Below, one piece after another: positions 24,683-32,982 of a DNA stretch of 48,071 nt; position 1 is the first letter of the stretch; each line of letters opens with the position of its first letter. The position numbers and the translations under genes were made by a program. The notes beneath the pieces are model-generated. The model was given only the letters and a program-made list of their open reading frames with translations. It ran no database searches and had not been told where the DNA came from. The stretch covers positions 1-48,071 of the forward strand of contig NZ_JXYA01000044.1 of assembly GCF_000967655.1 (NCBI RefSeq). The letters run 5' to 3'. The DNA comes from Pseudoalteromonas rubra. Its GTDB lineage: Bacteria > Pseudomonadota > Gammaproteobacteria > Enterobacterales > Alteromonadaceae.

Positions 24683-25189
24683 TTAGGATAAGGTGTAGTA
24701 GCGCTGTGTACCAGCTTCTTCCGAATGTGGCTGGCAAGGGACAAAACCGGCTTTTTCCAGCACTTTGATTGACGCTGGATTGTCCTCTGCAACGCCGGCA
24801 TTGAGTATCACATTGGACTGAGCTGCTTGCAAATGCGCGACCAGCCCCTGTAATAGCTCACTGGCATAGCCCTGGCCCCAGTGTGCTTCGCCGATCAAAT
24901 AACCCAGCTGTACCGTGTTGGCCGAAAAGTGCAGCATGACAAGGCCGATAAACTGTGCCTGTTTATTTTGCACTAGTAACAGCCCGCAGCGAGCGAGTTT
25001 GTCCGCCAGCCAGTCGGTCAGCTGCGCCGGAGTTTGCGGGCACTGTTGCCAGTCGTCGGGCAAAAAGTGCAAGGTTTTTGGGGTCAGCAGGTGCATGAGC
25101 TGATTGAACTGGGCCGGGCTGAGTTCATCAATTAGCCTGGACGCCGGGATGGCTTCCAGCCGGGCTGTACTGAATCTATGCGTTGTCAT
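24683..25189 (-). CDS. GNAT N-acetyltransferase, RimJ/RimL-like
   Basis: A 168-aa acetyltransferase. The N-terminal strand TARLEAIPAS is followed by the motif A region GYLIGEAHWGQGYASELL (acetyl-CoA pyrophosphate loop, about 95-112) and motif B with NPASIKVLEKAGF (about 137-149). The substrate is unknown. ATG at 25189 sits behind AGGAG and overlaps the end of the membrane-protein gene by 14 bp, so the two are translationally coupled. Confidence 0.85.
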   Translation of the reverse strand: MTTHRFSTARLEAIPASRLIDELSPAQFNQLMHLLTPKTLHFLPDDWQQCPQTPAQLTDWLADKLARCGLLLVQNKQAQFIGLVMLHFSANTVQLGYLIGEAHWGQGYASELLQGLVAHLQAAQSNVILNAGVAEDNPASIKVLEKAGFVPCQPHSEEAGTQRYYTLS

Positions 25190-25598
25190 GCTGTTGCTCC
25201 TGTGTGCTTTGCGCTTGCGACATGCCGGCTTTAAATGTCTGGGTCAATTCGAAACCCTTTATGGCCGGTAATGCGAGTGCTTTGAGGGCCAGGCTGCCAA
25301 CCATAATCAACAGTGCGGTGACCAGCGCATCCAGACTCATGGCCATGATTGTGCCAGCCAGACCGAATGTTTCCGTTAGCGCAGCCAGCTCAGGCAGAGT
25401 ATAGACCCCGGTGAGCAGCTGCAGGGCTAAGGCAATCCAAAAGCCAAAGCAGTAAGGGCAATGCCAGGCTGAATACAAATAGGCCAGCGGGGCAGGTAAG
25501 CGCTCAACCAGCTTAGTGAACCAGGTGCCCCAGTCGGGTAATTTTTCCCACACAAGCACATGGATAGTCAAGCCCATTAAAACGAGTGAAAAAGTCAT
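25176..25598 (-). CDS. small membrane protein with CxxCxGFW motif
   Basis: A 140-aa protein with membrane helices at about 2-14, 48-68 and 82-112. A characteristic HCPYCFGFWIAL segment starts the second helix; DUF1360-like membrane proteins carry a similar Cys-x-x-Cys-x-Gly-Phe-Trp sequence, and this is probably a relative. ATG follows AGGAG. It precedes and overlaps a GNAT gene and is divergent from an AraC regulator 122 bp away, which may control the pair. The CPYC pair could be redox active or bind metal. Confidence 0.65.
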   Translation of the reverse strand: MTFSLVLMGLTIHVLVWEKLPDWGTWFTKLVERLPAPLAYLYSAWHCPYCFGFWIALALQLLTGVYTLPELAALTETFGLAGTIMAMSLDALVTALLIMVGSLALKALALPAIKGFELTQTFKAGMSQAQSTQEQQHDNA

Positions 25599-25720
25599 GC
25601 GTGTCTCCTGTAAATCGGTGTATTGTTTTATCTGTGTCTATTATTCCCAATAAAGCTTGGTGATGTTATGGTTGGTTTTTTGCATTAATCGGCTTATTTT
25701 AAGATTGTGGGTGGATCAAG

Positions 25721-26530
25721 ATGACCAATCATGTTGCAGCCTGTGGTCAGATGAAAGTGGCCAGGCTGGCGCAGGAGCCACACGGCACACACAGTGAAAG
25801 TGTTTTGAGTTTTATCCGCTCGGGCTCGTTGGATATGTTACACGGGGAGACCTTCACGGCCACCGAGGGGATGTTTGTACTGGTGCCCGGCGGGATGCCA
25901 CATACTTTGTTGTCGGGGTCCGACTTACACGTTCACTGGATGAGCTTTTGCCCGGATTGCCTGGGGCTTGAACCTGGCAGTACTTTATTGCAGCCTTTTC
26001 AGCAGGTGCGGCTCGGCGCTTTACCCGCATTAACCTTATCGGCCGAACGTATTGAATTTGTGCAGACCTTATATCAGCAATTTGAGCTGGCGCTTGCGCA
26101 ATCGTTGCCGCTGGAAGTCATGAAAAGCTTTGTGTTTTTGTTGTTGCACGAAGTGTCACTGGCACTGCAACCTGTGAGTTGGCGTGCGGGTATGCATCCT
26201 AAAGTGGTTGCGGCACTGTCCTACATAGAAAGCCAGGGGTTACAGCCGGTGTCATTACAAAGTGTGGCCGACGCGGTGTTTGTCAGCGCACCCTATTTGG
26301 CAACTTTGTTTAAGCGTGAAACAGGGTATTCTGTGGGGCAGTGGCTGACTAAAAAGCGCCTTGGTGAGGCGTGTAACCGGCTAATGCATACCCACACACC
26401 CATTGCGGTTTTGGTCGAAGAGCTGGGCTGGTCTGATCCCACTCATTTTATTCGTCAGTTTAAAGCGGCTTACGGGGTGACACCTGCTCTGTGGCGCAGG
26501 CAGCACAACCACAAAGGTGAGGCGGATTGA
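25721..26530 (+). CDS. AraC-family transcriptional regulator
   Basis: A 269-aa regulator. The N-terminal half is cupin-like (about 10-100, with a VLVPGGMPHTLLSG strand that would form the ligand pocket). The C-terminal part holds two helix-turn-helix motifs (about 165-260): SLQSVADAVFVSAPYLATLFKR, then IAVLVEELGWSDPTHFIRQFK with the family ending AYGVTPALWRR. It likely responds to a small molecule and regulates itself or the divergent membrane-protein/GNAT pair. Confidence 0.92.
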   Translation: MTNHVAACGQMKVARLAQEPHGTHSESVLSFIRSGSLDMLHGETFTATEGMFVLVPGGMPHTLLSGSDLHVHWMSFCPDCLGLEPGSTLLQPFQQVRLGALPALTLSAERIEFVQTLYQQFELALAQSLPLEVMKSFVFLLLHEVSLALQPVSWRAGMHPKVVAALSYIESQGLQPVSLQSVADAVFVSAPYLATLFKRETGYSVGQWLTKKRLGEACNRLMHTHTPIAVLVEELGWSDPTHFIRQFKAAYGVTPALWRRQHNHKGEAD

Positions 26531-26622
26531 TAAGCTGGCAAAGTGTGTACTACGTCCAAATGCGATTCACGGAGCTAAATGACTGATCCTAAGTCTCTAA
26601 TCCTTTTCAGATAAGCAGCACG

Positions 26623-26645
26623 CATGATAAGTTAGTCATATCATG
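26623..26645. other. inverted repeat upstream of the diguanylate cyclase promoter
   Basis: CATGATA and TATCATG are separated by 9 bp, 24 bp before the extended -10 at 26670. The position suits an operator just upstream of or overlapping the -35 region. Confidence 0.4.
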
Positions 26646-26669
26646 TTAACGGGTGTTTATTTGTGCGCC

Positions 26670-26678
26670 TGCTATAAT
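26670..26678 (+). promoter_or_regulatory. extended -10 promoter of the diguanylate cyclase gene
   Basis: TGCTATAAT is a consensus extended -10 (TGn plus TATAAT). No good -35 is seen at 16-18 bp. The start site would be near 26685, just before a hairpin. Confidence 0.6.
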
Positions 26679-26687
26679 TGCAATCAA

Positions 26688-26705
26688 GACCGGAAAAGTC
26701 CGGTC
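26688..26705 (+). other. 5'-terminal mRNA hairpin
   Basis: GACCGGA and TCCGGTC form a 7-bp stem with a 4-nt loop (AAAG), starting within a few bases of the predicted transcript start and ending 40 nt before the TTG start codon. Such a cap-like hairpin can protect an mRNA from 5'-end decay. Confidence 0.5.
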
Positions 26706-26745
26706 CTGATTAAGCCGAAGAATCACTGTAATAGGTAAATATACT

Positions 26746-27678
26746 TTGTTTAAGGAAATTGAAGACCTGAGCGAGAGTCTGGTGCTAATTGTTGAAGACT
26801 CAATGCTGACGCAAAAAGTCATCTCATGCTTTTTAGAGGGGATTTGTTCGGTACAAATGGTGACATCCGGAGAAAAGGCGATTGAGTTTTGTCGTGCTAC
26901 GCCACCGGATCTGATCCTGATGGACTGGGTGCTCGAAGGCATGTCCGGTGTTGAGGCCTGTAAACAGCTACAGGATATGGAAGGATTATCAGATATTCCG
27001 ATTATTTTTGTGACCTCCAACATCAGCGAGCAGCAGCAGGACTTATGCTGGGATGCCGGCGCGGTCGACTTTATTCCTAAGCCCATCGTCGCCAAGACCC
27101 TGATCAACCGGGTAAAGACTCACCTGAAATACAAACAACAGGCCGATACTCTAAAGCGCTACTCTTATTACGATGGTCTGACCAAAGTGTTCAATCGTCG
27201 CTTTTTTGATATGGAAGGGGCACGTCAGTTTAAGCAAAGTGTTCGCCAGCAGCATACCTGCTCCGTGGTGATGCTGGATATTGACCACTTTAAAAAGTTT
27301 AACGACCGATACGGTCATCTTAACGGTGATGATGCGCTTAAAGCCGTTGCCAGTGCCATAGACGGTGAGATACGTCGGCCTATGGATGGGGTGTATCGCT
27401 ATGGCGGTGAGGAGTTTGCGATTTTATTGCCAGACACTGAGCCTGACGGGGCGAAACAACTTGCTGATCAATTTGTTGCTGCGGTAAAAGCGCTGGGGAT
27501 TGTGCATGAGGACTCTGACAGTGGTGTGGTGACCATCAGTGCCGGTGTGGCCAGCAATACTCGGGGTGAGTGTTACCAGGACCTGGAAGCGCTGATCGCT
27601 GCGGCAGACGAAGCGCTTTACAACGCCAAACATCAGGGGCGTAACCGGGCCTGTGTGGCAGAAAAAAAGGGCGCTTAG
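26746..27678 (+). CDS. response regulator-diguanylate cyclase (REC-GGDEF)
   Basis: A 310-aa protein: receiver domain (about 10-130; phosphoacceptor D60 in LILMDW, conserved K112 in IPKPI), then a GGDEF domain (about 140-305) with active-site GGEEF at 220-224 and metal/substrate segment DIDHFKKFND. The allosteric I-site RPMD (211-214) lies exactly five residues before GGEEF, so it should make cyclic di-GMP and be feedback inhibited. The start is TTG at 26746 with AGGT 9 nt upstream; no ATG gives a full receiver. No cognate kinase is adjacent. Confidence 0.93.
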   Translation: MFKEIEDLSESLVLIVEDSMLTQKVISCFLEGICSVQMVTSGEKAIEFCRATPPDLILMDWVLEGMSGVEACKQLQDMEGLSDIPIIFVTSNISEQQQDLCWDAGAVDFIPKPIVAKTLINRVKTHLKYKQQADTLKRYSYYDGLTKVFNRRFFDMEGARQFKQSVRQQHTCSVVMLDIDHFKKFNDRYGHLNGDDALKAVASAIDGEIRRPMDGVYRYGGEEFAILLPDTEPDGAKQLADQFVAAVKALGIVHEDSDSGVVTISAGVASNTRGECYQDLEALIAAADEALYNAKHQGRNRACVAEKKGA

Positions 27679-27685
27679 GCCCTTT
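27666..27685 (+). terminator. intrinsic terminator overlapping the stop codon
   Basis: AAAGGGC / GCCCTTT form a 7-bp stem with a 6-nt loop that contains the TAG stop of the diguanylate cyclase. TCATTTTA follows. On the minus strand the A-rich flank becomes a T-run, so it also ends the sdaC transcript. Confidence 0.8.
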
Positions 27686-27709
27686 TCATTTTATCCAATT
27701 GACGGCTGC

Positions 27710-28984
27710 TTAACCCGCCATATTATACAGCAGTGCAGAAACCGCTAAAATGCCGACCAGCAGGATAAAGTAGGTACCCAGGTGGTTGCGATACTGCTTA
27801 AGTGCCGGTACTTTAAAAATAGCAATGGTTGGCATGATGAACAGGATCATGGCAATAATCGGCCCAGAGATGGCGCCCATCATATCCAGAATGCTGGGGT
27901 TCATGACCGCACAGACCCAAATGGCGATAAACATCAGGCCAACACCTAGCTTATCAATCAAACCCACAGACAAAGACGACTGCTTGCTCAGCAGGCCATT
28001 AAAGCTCTCACGTGCGCCCAGGAAGTGGCCGAGGAAAGAAGAAGTAATGGCAATAAAGGCAACCAGCGGACCCAGCATGGCAATAAACGGATTGTCGTAC
28101 ACATTAGCAAGGTAAGACAGCACAGACACATTGGCCGCTTTGGCTTCGCGCATTTGCTCCGGGCTCAGTGACAGCACACATGAAAAAACAAACAGCAACA
28201 CGAAGACAATCAGCATCAGCGAGGTATTACGCAAAATGGCTTCAGACTTGTGTGAGGCACCATTAGCATAGTGACGGCGCTGCGCATTGGCGAAGCTTGA
28301 AATGGCCGCAGCGTGGCTGAATGAAAAAACAATAATGGGTACAGATAACCACAGGGTTTCACTCAAGCCGGCGATATCCGGTGTTGTGACAACCGGCGCT
28401 TGCCAGTGCGGGATCAGATACAGTGACAGCATCAGCAGGATCCCAACCAGCGGGTAAACCAGCAGTGCAAAGGCACGCAACAGCAGTTTTTCGCCGCCCA
28501 GCATAATGGCAATCATGCCTGCGACCAGCAGAGCGGACAGCAATACCCGCGAAGGCGATGCCATTTCCAGCTGATTTACCATAAAGCTGTCTACGGTATT
28601 GGTCAGTCCGACGCCGTAGATTAATAAAATAGGGAAGATTGAGAAGAAATAGAGCAGGGAGATTAATCGGCCAGCGGTGGCACCAAAATGCTCTTCAACG
28701 ACATCGGTAAAGTCACTATCTTTATTTTTTGAAGAAAGTACAAAGCGCGCCAGCCCACGGTGAGCCAGATAGGTCATTGGAAAGGCCAGCAATGCCATGA
28801 TAGCCAACGGCCAAAATCCGCCAATACCTATATTGATAGGCAGAAACAAAATACCGGCGCCGACAGCCGTACCAAACAGGCTCAGTACCCAGTTAGTGTC
28901 GTGCTGTGTCCAGCGACCCCGACTGCTTTGGGTCATGTCAGTGGCAAGCGCCTCTGCTGACAGCCCTTCAGGGGTATTACTCAT
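27710..28984 (-). CDS. sdaC: serine transporter SdaC (HAAAP family)
   Basis: A 424-aa proton-coupled amino acid permease with about 11 membrane helices. The first helix carries GTAVGAGILFLPI, and the segments AFPMTYLAHRGLARFVLS, VVEEHFG and LLYFFSIFPILLIYGV correspond closely to E. coli SdaC. SHAAAISSFANAQRR matches the conserved substrate region. Start ATG 28984 follows AGGACAACA. It is monocistronic, with a TATAAT -10 candidate at 29011-29006 (minus). It would import L-serine; no serine deaminase gene is nearby. Confidence 0.88.
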   Translation of the reverse strand: MSNTPEGLSAEALATDMTQSSRGRWTQHDTNWVLSLFGTAVGAGILFLPINIGIGGFWPLAIMALLAFPMTYLAHRGLARFVLSSKNKDSDFTDVVEEHFGATAGRLISLLYFFSIFPILLIYGVGLTNTVDSFMVNQLEMASPSRVLLSALLVAGMIAIMLGGEKLLLRAFALLVYPLVGILLMLSLYLIPHWQAPVVTTPDIAGLSETLWLSVPIIVFSFSHAAAISSFANAQRRHYANGASHKSEAILRNTSLMLIVFVLLFVFSCVLSLSPEQMREAKAANVSVLSYLANVYDNPFIAMLGPLVAFIAITSSFLGHFLGARESFNGLLSKQSSLSVGLIDKLGVGLMFIAIWVCAVMNPSILDMMGAISGPIIAMILFIMPTIAIFKVPALKQYRNHLGTYFILLVGILAVSALLYNMAG

Positions 28985-29307
28985 ACTTGTTGTCCTATGA
29001 TTAGAATTATATGCGCGCGGATAATATAAAAAATGTGGCCGATATGCATGCTTTCAGCGGTATTTGGGTTTAGAGCGACTAAATAGTCGGCAGGATTGGT
29101 GGTATTTTAGTCATTTTGACACCCCGTGGGGATGTTTTGGGGAGAAATTTGACTTTGTAACTTTAAGAGGTACGATTTGAGCTCGGAAAATAAGCTAGTA
29201 TCATTATAAAGAACATAGTATTTTAGTCTCTATATCATGCCCGGTCATCAAACATCGTCATGTGTCGTGCCGTGATGATGACCAGGCTAGCAAGGTAAAA
29301 TCTCGTT
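28985..29307. other. 323-bp divergent intergenic region, sdaC/GNAT
   Basis: On the minus side there is a TATAAT at 29011-29006 and a leader of about 20 nt to sdaC. On the plus side TTGAGC (29177-29182), a 16-bp spacer and TATCAT (29199-29204) could drive the GNAT gene. An 8-bp inverted repeat (GGTCATCA / TGATGACC) flanks the stretch before 29284. I see no further gene here. Confidence 0.4.
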
Positions 29308-29778
29308 ATGGAAATAATAAATCTTGATCCGCATCACCCGGAAGTGTCGCAGTTACTGAGAGACATAGATGAGTTGATGAATACATTGTATCCACCGAGC
29401 AGTAACCAGCTGATCCCGGCGGATGAGTTAGCTGCACCCGGTGTTTATTTTGTTGGCGCCCGCACAGAAACCGCTGTGGTGGGGTGCGGTGCATTAGTGC
29501 CACAAACGGCTGAGGACATCGACCAGACACGGTATGGCGAGCTGAAGCGTGTGTATGTTCAGCCACCTTATCGGGGACTTGGTGTGTCCAAGCGGATCAT
29601 GCAGTCATTAATTGGCCACGCCAGGCAAGCTGGATTCAGGATACTGCGATTGGAAACCGGGATCCGCCAAACCGAGGCAATAGGCTTGTATGCTTCGCTG
29701 GGTTTTGTGCAACGAGACGCCTTTGGCAGCTACGAACCCGATCCCCTGAGTGTCTATATGGAGTTGACGCTAAAATAG
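29308..29778 (+). CDS. GNAT N-acetyltransferase
   Basis: A 156-aa acetyltransferase: strands around VVGCGALVPQ, motif A LKRVYVQPPYRGLGVSKRIM (about 70-90, with the R-G-x-G-x-S/A-type pyrophosphate loop), and the C-terminal EAIGLYASLGFVQRDAFG (about 123-140). It resembles the PhnO/YPEA-like small GNAT group that acetylates small amines or peptides; substrate unknown. No strong Shine-Dalgarno (AAGG 12 nt upstream). Confidence 0.85.
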   Translation: MEIINLDPHHPEVSQLLRDIDELMNTLYPPSSNQLIPADELAAPGVYFVGARTETAVVGCGALVPQTAEDIDQTRYGELKRVYVQPPYRGLGVSKRIMQSLIGHARQAGFRILRLETGIRQTEAIGLYASLGFVQRDAFGSYEPDPLSVYMELTLK

Positions 29779-29814
29779 GCTGCAATATCAATTGCACGCG
29801 ACGCGCGACATTTT

Positions 29815-29823
29815 TGCTATACT
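29815..29823 (+). promoter_or_regulatory. extended -10 promoter of rhlE
   Basis: TGCTATACT is a good extended -10. It predicts a start near 29830 and a leader of about 27 nt with a poly-T tract, short for a cold-shock-type leader. Confidence 0.6.
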
Positions 29824-29856
29824 CCCGCCATTCTTTTTTTGAGTTGTACAAAAAAC

Positions 29857-31080
29857 ATGTCCTTTGAATCTCTTGCCTTAGCGCCTGCCCTGTTAGAAGG
29901 GCTGAAGGCGCTTGACTTTACCACGCCGACCCCTGTTCAGGCGCAAAGTATTCCAGTGATCCTGGCAGGTCACGATCTGCTGGCATGTGCGCAAACGGGC
30001 ACCGGCAAAACCGCCGCGTTTATGCTGCCGATTATGACGCGGCTACTCGAGCAACCTGGCTCAGGTGTGCGTGCTTTGATTTTGGCGCCAACCCGAGAGC
30101 TGGCACAACAGGTGACACAGCATGCCTGTGCCTATGCCGCTTGCACTGAGCTGGTAACTGTGTGTTTGCATGGCGGGTCGAATATTGGGCCTCAGGAAAA
30201 AGCACTGCGTGAAGGCGCTGACATTGTGGTTGCAACACCTGGCCGACTACTGGATCACCTGATCAAAGGCACATTAAATCTATCCGCGATAGAGTATCTG
30301 GTATTTGACGAAGCCGATCGTATGCTGGACATGGGCTTTATGGGCGAAATACGCCGCATTATGCGTAAAATGCCAGCCAGCCGACAAACATTGCTGTTTT
30401 CGGCCACCGTTGATGAGGCTATCTTCAATCAGGTCAAAGACTGGCTGAAGGAGCCCAAGCGCATAGGAATTGAAGTACAAAACCAGGCTGCTGAGCGGGT
30501 TGAGCAAATTTTCTATGCGGTGGATGAGGAGCGTAAACGAGAGTTGATCGCACATCTGATAGGCAAGCAAAACTGGCATCAGGTGCTCATCTTTACTCGT
30601 ACCAAAAAGCAGGCCGATGAATACGCCAAAGAGCTGAATAAAGATGGCCTGAAAACCCAGGCGATCCACGGCGACAAATCCCAGGGGGCACGTAACAAGG
30701 CGCTGGCACAATTTAAGGACGGCGAAATTCGTGTGCTGGTCGCCACCGATGTGGCGGCACGGGGTATCGATATTCAGCAACTCAATTATGTGATCAATGC
30801 TGAATTACCCTATGTGGCGGAAGACTATGTCCATCGTATCGGGCGCACCGGCAGAGCCGGAGAAGCAGGCACAGCCATTTCCCTGGTCAGCATTGATGAA
30901 CAATGGTTGCTGGAGGAGATTGAAGTGCTGCTGGATGAGCGCCTGACACCACAATGGCTGAGTGGCTATGAGCCCGACCTGACCCGGGAGCCTAAAAATG
31001 AGCGGCAAAACTCTACAAAGTCTCGCCGACAGCGCGACAAAAAGCGGGTACTGGGTCAACGTGGAAAGCGCAGGCGATAA
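29857..31080 (+). CDS. rhlE: DEAD-box RNA helicase RhlE
   Basis: A 407-aa helicase. Motifs in order: Q motif (FTTPTPVQAQSIP), I AQTGTGKT, Ia PTRELAQQ, II DEAD (in VFDEADRMLDMGF), III SAT, IV IFTRTKKQAD, V TDVAARGIDI and VI HRIGRTGRAG. A short basic tail (KSRRQRDKKRVLGQRGKRRR) ends the protein, as in RhlE/SrmB relatives. The ATG at 29857 gives the family start MSFESL; a TTG 18 nt upstream is possible, and neither has a clear Shine-Dalgarno. It remodels rRNA or mRNA structure. A GNAT gene follows after 50 bp. Confidence 0.93.
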   Translation: MSFESLALAPALLEGLKALDFTTPTPVQAQSIPVILAGHDLLACAQTGTGKTAAFMLPIMTRLLEQPGSGVRALILAPTRELAQQVTQHACAYAACTELVTVCLHGGSNIGPQEKALREGADIVVATPGRLLDHLIKGTLNLSAIEYLVFDEADRMLDMGFMGEIRRIMRKMPASRQTLLFSATVDEAIFNQVKDWLKEPKRIGIEVQNQAAERVEQIFYAVDEERKRELIAHLIGKQNWHQVLIFTRTKKQADEYAKELNKDGLKTQAIHGDKSQGARNKALAQFKDGEIRVLVATDVAARGIDIQQLNYVINAELPYVAEDYVHRIGRTGRAGEAGTAISLVSIDEQWLLEEIEVLLDERLTPQWLSGYEPDLTREPKNERQNSTKSRRQRDKKRVLGQRGKRRR

Positions 31081-31130
31081 CGCATAAACACGCACGGTAA
31101 TGCATCACATCATTTTGAAGAGGTTAAGTC

Positions 31131-31586
31131 ATGACGCAAGCACAGTGGCATATTCATCAGGGCAGTATTGACGATATGCTGGTGGTTGAGCAGCAGATCC
31201 CGGAGTTCTCAAACCCCAAAACCCGCGAGCAAATCCTTCAGAGGCTGGCGGGGCGCACTTACCTGGCGTTGATAGTCAGCTGCAATGGCCAGCCGGTTGC
31301 TTACAAACTGGGGTTTGAGCAGGCACCAAAGCAGTTTTATAGTTGGCTGGGCGCCGTGATACCAGCGTATCGAGGGCAAGGGATGGCACGGGCTTTGTTA
31401 CTTGAACAGGAGCGCTGGTGTCGAGAGCAGGGTATCAGTCACATTGAAGTGAAGACCATGAACCAATTTAAAACGATGCTGCAAATGCTGGTGAGCCATG
31501 ACTACCATATTGCCGAGCTCACCCCTCCAGCAACGTCTTCGCAAACCTTGCTGGATGTTCAGATCCGATTTCGTAAGGCACTTTAA
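31131..31586 (+). CDS. GNAT N-acetyltransferase
   Basis: A 151-aa GNAT: VAYKLGFEQAP strand pair, LGAVIPAYRGQGMARALL motif A (about 75-92) and a C-terminal segment with QFKTMLQMLVSHDYHI. Start behind AAGAGG. It is 50 bp downstream of rhlE and possibly cotranscribed. Its TAA stop overlaps the TAA of the convergent transporter gene (31583-31586). Substrate unknown. Confidence 0.85.
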   Translation: MTQAQWHIHQGSIDDMLVVEQQIPEFSNPKTREQILQRLAGRTYLALIVSCNGQPVAYKLGFEQAPKQFYSWLGAVIPAYRGQGMARALLLEQERWCREQGISHIEVKTMNQFKTMLQMLVSHDYHIAELTPPATSSQTLLDVQIRFRKAL

Positions 31587-32434
31587 TGCTTACGTGCATC
31601 AAAGTACTGATTGAGCCCTAAAGCCGCGAAGATAATCGCACTGCCCAGTCCTAAGCTGAACAGATCCGCAGTGCGATTCCAGATCAGGATATTCACCAGG
31701 ATCCCGGCCGGGATCAACACATTGTTCATCACTGCCAGTGCGCCAACCGACACCAGGGTGACCCCTTTGTTCCAGACAAAATAGCCCAAAGCAGAAGCAA
31801 CAAGGCCCAGATAAACCAGGATCCCCCATTGCTGAGCAGTTGCGGGTAATCGCGCTAAATCGCCAAACAGCGCAAAGCTGAACAAGGATACGACCAGCGC
31901 GCCAAGAAAGAAAAAGCCAAAGCACTGATGATGTACCAGCGTGTGCTGCTCAGCAAGGCGCTTGTACAGAACCTGACCCAAAGCAAAACACAGGTTGGCA
32001 CCCTGAACAATTATAAAGCCCAGCCAGAAGTCCGGATTAGGCACCGTCAGACGGATCACCACAGCGCCCAGTGTGGCCAACAGTGCAACCAGCAAGTAGC
32101 GGGCATTAAATTGCCCTGCAAACACGTCATTGAGCAAAGTGATGTATACCGGCGTCATCACGGTAAACAACAGCACTTCTGGCACCGACAGGAATAAAAA
32201 GGCGTGATAATAAAAGCCATACATAGCGCCTATCTGAATAGCGCCAATTGTCATCAATCTTAGCATCACAGGGCGCGCCGTTTGTTGCCAGCGGATAAAC
32301 GGCAAGAAAACCAGAGCTGCCAGCGCAATGCGGCTCAGAGCGGCAAACCAAAGATCGACCGATCCGGCCAGATATACGCCGATCAGGCTAAACGAAAACG
32401 CCCATACCAGGGTGATAAAAATCAGGTGATACAT
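31583..32434 (-). CDS. EamA/DMT-family exporter
   Basis: A 283-aa protein with ten predicted membrane helices in two EamA repeats, the usual length. The first helix contains LVWAFSFSLIGVYLAG and the second repeat begins near WLGFIIVQGANLCFALGQVLYKR. I chose ATG at 32434; the frame extends to a TTG at 32512, but those 26 residues are polar and lie outside the family. It probably exports a metabolite or amino acid. It is monocistronic and convergent with the GNAT gene. Confidence 0.85.
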   Translation of the reverse strand: MYHLIFITLVWAFSFSLIGVYLAGSVDLWFAALSRIALAALVFLPFIRWQQTARPVMLRLMTIGAIQIGAMYGFYYHAFLFLSVPEVLLFTVMTPVYITLLNDVFAGQFNARYLLVALLATLGAVVIRLTVPNPDFWLGFIIVQGANLCFALGQVLYKRLAEQHTLVHHQCFGFFFLGALVVSLFSFALFGDLARLPATAQQWGILVYLGLVASALGYFVWNKGVTLVSVGALAVMNNVLIPAGILVNILIWNRTADLFSLGLGSAIIFAALGLNQYFDARKH

Positions 32435-32652
32435 ATCAGAGCAGTCAAAAGGTTCACAGGGTAGTCGCAATGATACCTCAGAGTGGCTTGATTTAACTAA
32501 CAAAAACACCAATGGCCCAGGTGAGTCGGGCGCTGCAAGTGGTCTAACTGCTCTTAGCGGCTGATCACACGTAAACGAGATAGAATATAAATCATCGAAA
32601 ATACCGAGTAAAATGAGCGTTATAATATGATTTTATTTTATAACCGCCACGC

Positions 32653-32658
32653 TACAAT
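32653..32658 (+). promoter_or_regulatory. -10 box of sRNA-like unit 1
   Basis: TACAAT lies 49 bp upstream of the terminator stem and is identical in both units, as is the 31-nt AT-rich stretch before it apart from one base. I see no good -35, so an activator may be needed. Confidence 0.45.
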
Positions 32659-32664
32659 GGCCTT

Positions 32665-32733
32665 GTTTTCACATTTATCCCTTCATGATTACCCATGATG
32701 TGTATTAAGGCCGCTCTATGCGGCCTTTTTTTT
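32665..32733 (+). ncRNA. candidate small RNA, copy 1
   Basis: A predicted RNA of about 69 nt, from about 7 nt after TACAAT to the T-run. It has an irregular stem formed by CACA...TCATG and CATGATGTG, with two unpaired pyrimidine-rich stretches (TTATCCCTT and ATTACCC). It ends in the terminator AAGGCCGC-TCTAT-GCGGCCTT with eight T. C-rich single-stranded seeds and a terminator with a long U-tail are features of Hfq-dependent antisense RNAs that target ribosome-binding sites. There is no ORF worth the name in the unit. It is not a family I recognise. Confidence 0.5.
32707..32733 (+). terminator. terminator of sRNA-like unit 1
   Basis: An 8-bp stem AAGGCCGC / GCGGCCTT with a 5-nt loop is followed by a T8 tract overlapping the stem end. 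A strong intrinsic terminator. Confidence 0.92.
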
Positions 32734-32970
32734 GTCTGCATTTTTGCTAAACCAAAAATAACTTATATACAGGTGGCTGTGCTTTTTTGTCTCCAACAGG
32801 AAAAGGTTTGCTTGTCGCACCATTAAAGACAATAAGAGTACCGATGATCCAGGCGCAGCCATTGACTTAACTGTGTTAAGGGCGCAATTATCAACAAGAC
32901 GAAAATAACCAATCGAAAATACCGAATTAAACAAACGCAATAATATGATTTTATTTTATAACTGCCACGC

Positions 32971-32976
32971 TACAAT
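32971..32976 (+). promoter_or_regulatory. -10 box of sRNA-like unit 2
   Basis: TACAAT in the same place as in unit 1, with the same upstream AT-rich block (from TAATATGATT). Conservation of this block while the region further upstream diverges suggests it is functional. Confidence 0.45.
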
Positions 32977-32982
32977 GGTCTT

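Noticed and set aside
26688..26745. Cyclic di-GMP riboswitch in the cyclase leader
   Set aside because: One 7-bp hairpin with AAAG loop; it lacks the GNRA tetraloop and second helix of GEMM aptamers.
26646..27107. Long open frame antisense to the diguanylate cyclase gene
   Set aside because: The plus-strand frame encodes a complete REC-GGDEF protein; the antisense product has no domain and no ribosome site.
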